This document shows positions 5,898 to 6,723 of a DNA stretch of 6,723 bases, piece after piece; the stretch's first letter is position 1, and the number at the start of each line of letters is the position of its first letter. This DNA is from BHER01 sp051652245 (GTDB lineage Bacteria; Bacillota_I; Bacilli_A; Culicoidibacterales; Culicoidibacteraceae): positions 1-6,723 of the forward strand of contig JBOFTV010000022.1 in assembly GCA_051652245.1 (NCBI GenBank). The letters run 5' to 3'. Below the pieces are notes generated by a model. That model did not search any database, was not told the DNA's origin, and saw only the letters and a list, made by a program, of their open reading frames with translations. Made by a program: the position numbers and the translations under genes.

Positions 5898-6527
5898 ATG
5901 TTGGCTGTAAAAGATAAATATGAAAAAATGAAAGCGTTTGATAGTGATGGAGTTCCTTGCTATTTATGTTGGAAAAATGAGGAATTGAGTGTAGATAATC
6001 AAAAAGGACTTAGTAAAGATTTATTTGAAGCAAAAGTTTATTTTTACAGCACAAAAATGAGAACACTATCAGAACTATTGAAGATGAAAAAAATGAAAGC
6101 CGTAATGGAGTGTAATTTTGGTGGTGAAATGAGCTACTCAATAGAAATAACCAAAAAAAACATGAAAATTTTAGGGTTGTTTTTAGGTCATGATTTTTTT
6201 AGAAAAAGTGATCAAAACAATAACGTACAATATAGACAAGATGGCTTCTTTTATTTACTGCTTCTAAATGGAGAAAATCATATGTTAGGTATAAAACAAT
6301 TTGGAGAAAATTATCACTTTTTGGCAAAAAGAAAATTTTATATTTCTGGAGAAGAGAAAAAGTCAAACAAGAAGCATATGTATAGACTGGGGACAAAAAG
6401 AAAGCTGTTGTTGCTGTTAGAAATGCAAGAGAGAAGGCGCTTTTATTGTTGGATGCTTTTGTTATTTTTACTTACAGTCATATATACATTTGCTAAAGCC
6501 CAGAGAATAGTATATTTGTTATACTAA
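5898..6527 (+). CDS. hypothetical protein with a C-terminal membrane anchor, second gene of a pair
   Basis: The ATG at 5898 is chosen over the upstream ATG at 5877 because AGAGG (5886-5890, gap 7) serves it and it starts just after the previous stop. The result is a 209-residue protein of unknown family. Residues 1-165 are mixed helix and strand with many Lys (LLKMKKMKAVMECNFGGEMS; GHDFFRKSDQ; GFFYLLLLNGENHMLGIKQF). One hydrophobic helix spans about 182-198 (FYCWMLLLFLLTVIYTF). The last five or so codons and the TAA lie inside repeat copy B, so the natural C-terminus may be lost. The tight link to 5120-5893 suggests the two products act together at the membrane, perhaps as a two-part immunity system. 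Confidence 0.72.
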   Translation: MLAVKDKYEKMKAFDSDGVPCYLCWKNEELSVDNQKGLSKDLFEAKVYFYSTKMRTLSELLKMKKMKAVMECNFGGEMSYSIEITKKNMKILGLFLGHDFFRKSDQNNNVQYRQDGFFYLLLLNGENHMLGIKQFGENYHFLAKRKFYISGEEKKSNKKHMYRLGTKRKLLLLLEMQERRRFYCWMLLLFLLTVIYTFAKAQRIVYLLY

Positions 6528-6594
6528 AAATGGACCACAATTTAATTAATCCAGTGAGTAGGTTACAATAGAGTAACCCTAAAGAACTGGAGTG
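6513..6594 (+). repeat. direct repeat copy B (about 82 bp), partner at 2738-2821
   Basis: It begins TATTTGTTATACTAAAAATG like copy A and ends with the shared AAAGAACTGGAGTG. It supplies the stop codon of the gene before it, as copy A does for the transposase fragment, so the 5' edge looks like a joint in both places. It lies 28 bases upstream of a good start codon at 6622 and so may be the natural leader of that gene. Its -10-like TACAAT is at 6564-6569. Confidence 0.85.
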
Positions 6595-6621
6595 TATAAA
6601 ACATTGAAAGGTGAGTTGAAA

Positions 6622-6723
6622 ATGCAAGGATGGAATGAAAAAGCAGTTAATAGTTTAAAACAAAGTGAAGTACTAGAACTAGAGACTAACACTAACAAAA
6701 GCAATCATATGTATGTTACACTA
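6622..6723 (+). CDS. 5' end of an unknown gene, cut by the window edge
   Basis: ATG at 6622 follows AGGTGAG (6609-6615, gap 6) and the frame is open for all 34 codons to the edge. The peptide begins MQGWNEKAVNSLKQSEVLEL and contains a polar TNTNKSNH stretch. There is no signal peptide. The start resembles the start-less remnant at 2809-2901 and both follow the same repeat, so this may be the intact member of a small gene family. Too little is visible to name a function. Confidence 0.6.
   Translation, partial: MQGWNEKAVNSLKQSEVLELETNTNKSNHMYVTL

Overview
The window is AT-rich DNA whose genes all lie on the + strand, most behind clear GGAGG-type ribosome binding sites. This codon use, the Rhs/YD-repeat protein style and the insertion-sequence remnant point to a low-GC Bacillota (Firmicutes) chromosome. 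I cannot name a genus. The whole window reads as an accessory locus: the 3' end of a polymorphic (Rhs-type) toxin gene followed by a degraded tail of apparent immunity genes and toxin fragments.

Layout: (1) 3-1436 is the 3' part of an Rhs gene. It holds the end of the conserved YD-repeat core, a coiled-coil linker, a hydrophobic pretoxin segment and a C-terminal toxin of about 85 residues that looks like a BECR-fold RNase. (2) 1402-2370 overlaps it by 35 bases and encodes the probable cognate immunity protein, perhaps a two-domain fusion. (3) 2438-2774 is the left end, promoter and truncated first part of an IS21-like transposase gene, which runs into a repeat of about 84 bp (copy A, 2738-2821). 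(4) 2809-2901 is a start-less gene remnant. (5) 2913-3593 encodes an unknown protein with two C-terminal membrane segments. (6) 3594-3788 holds coding-like debris. (7) 3789-4862 encodes an unknown soluble protein. (8) 4861-5100 is a broken copy of the Rhs pretoxin region (similar to 629-770) with a different, hydrophobic tip. (9) 5120-5893 and 5898-6527 are two closely linked genes for membrane-anchored unknown proteins. (10) Copy B of the repeat (6513-6594) precedes the start of another gene, cut by the window edge at 6723.

How it may work: the active pair is the Rhs C-terminus and its overlapping immunity gene. The rest resembles an orphan cassette graveyard, in which displaced toxin tips decay while their immunity genes stay open, so the cell would keep protection against sister strains that carry the other tips. 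The Rhs fossil that still matches the intact pretoxin region supports this most directly. The immunity role of the four unknown genes is inferred from position and architecture only; I recognised none of their families with certainty. No tRNA, rRNA, CRISPR array or clear intrinsic terminator was seen.
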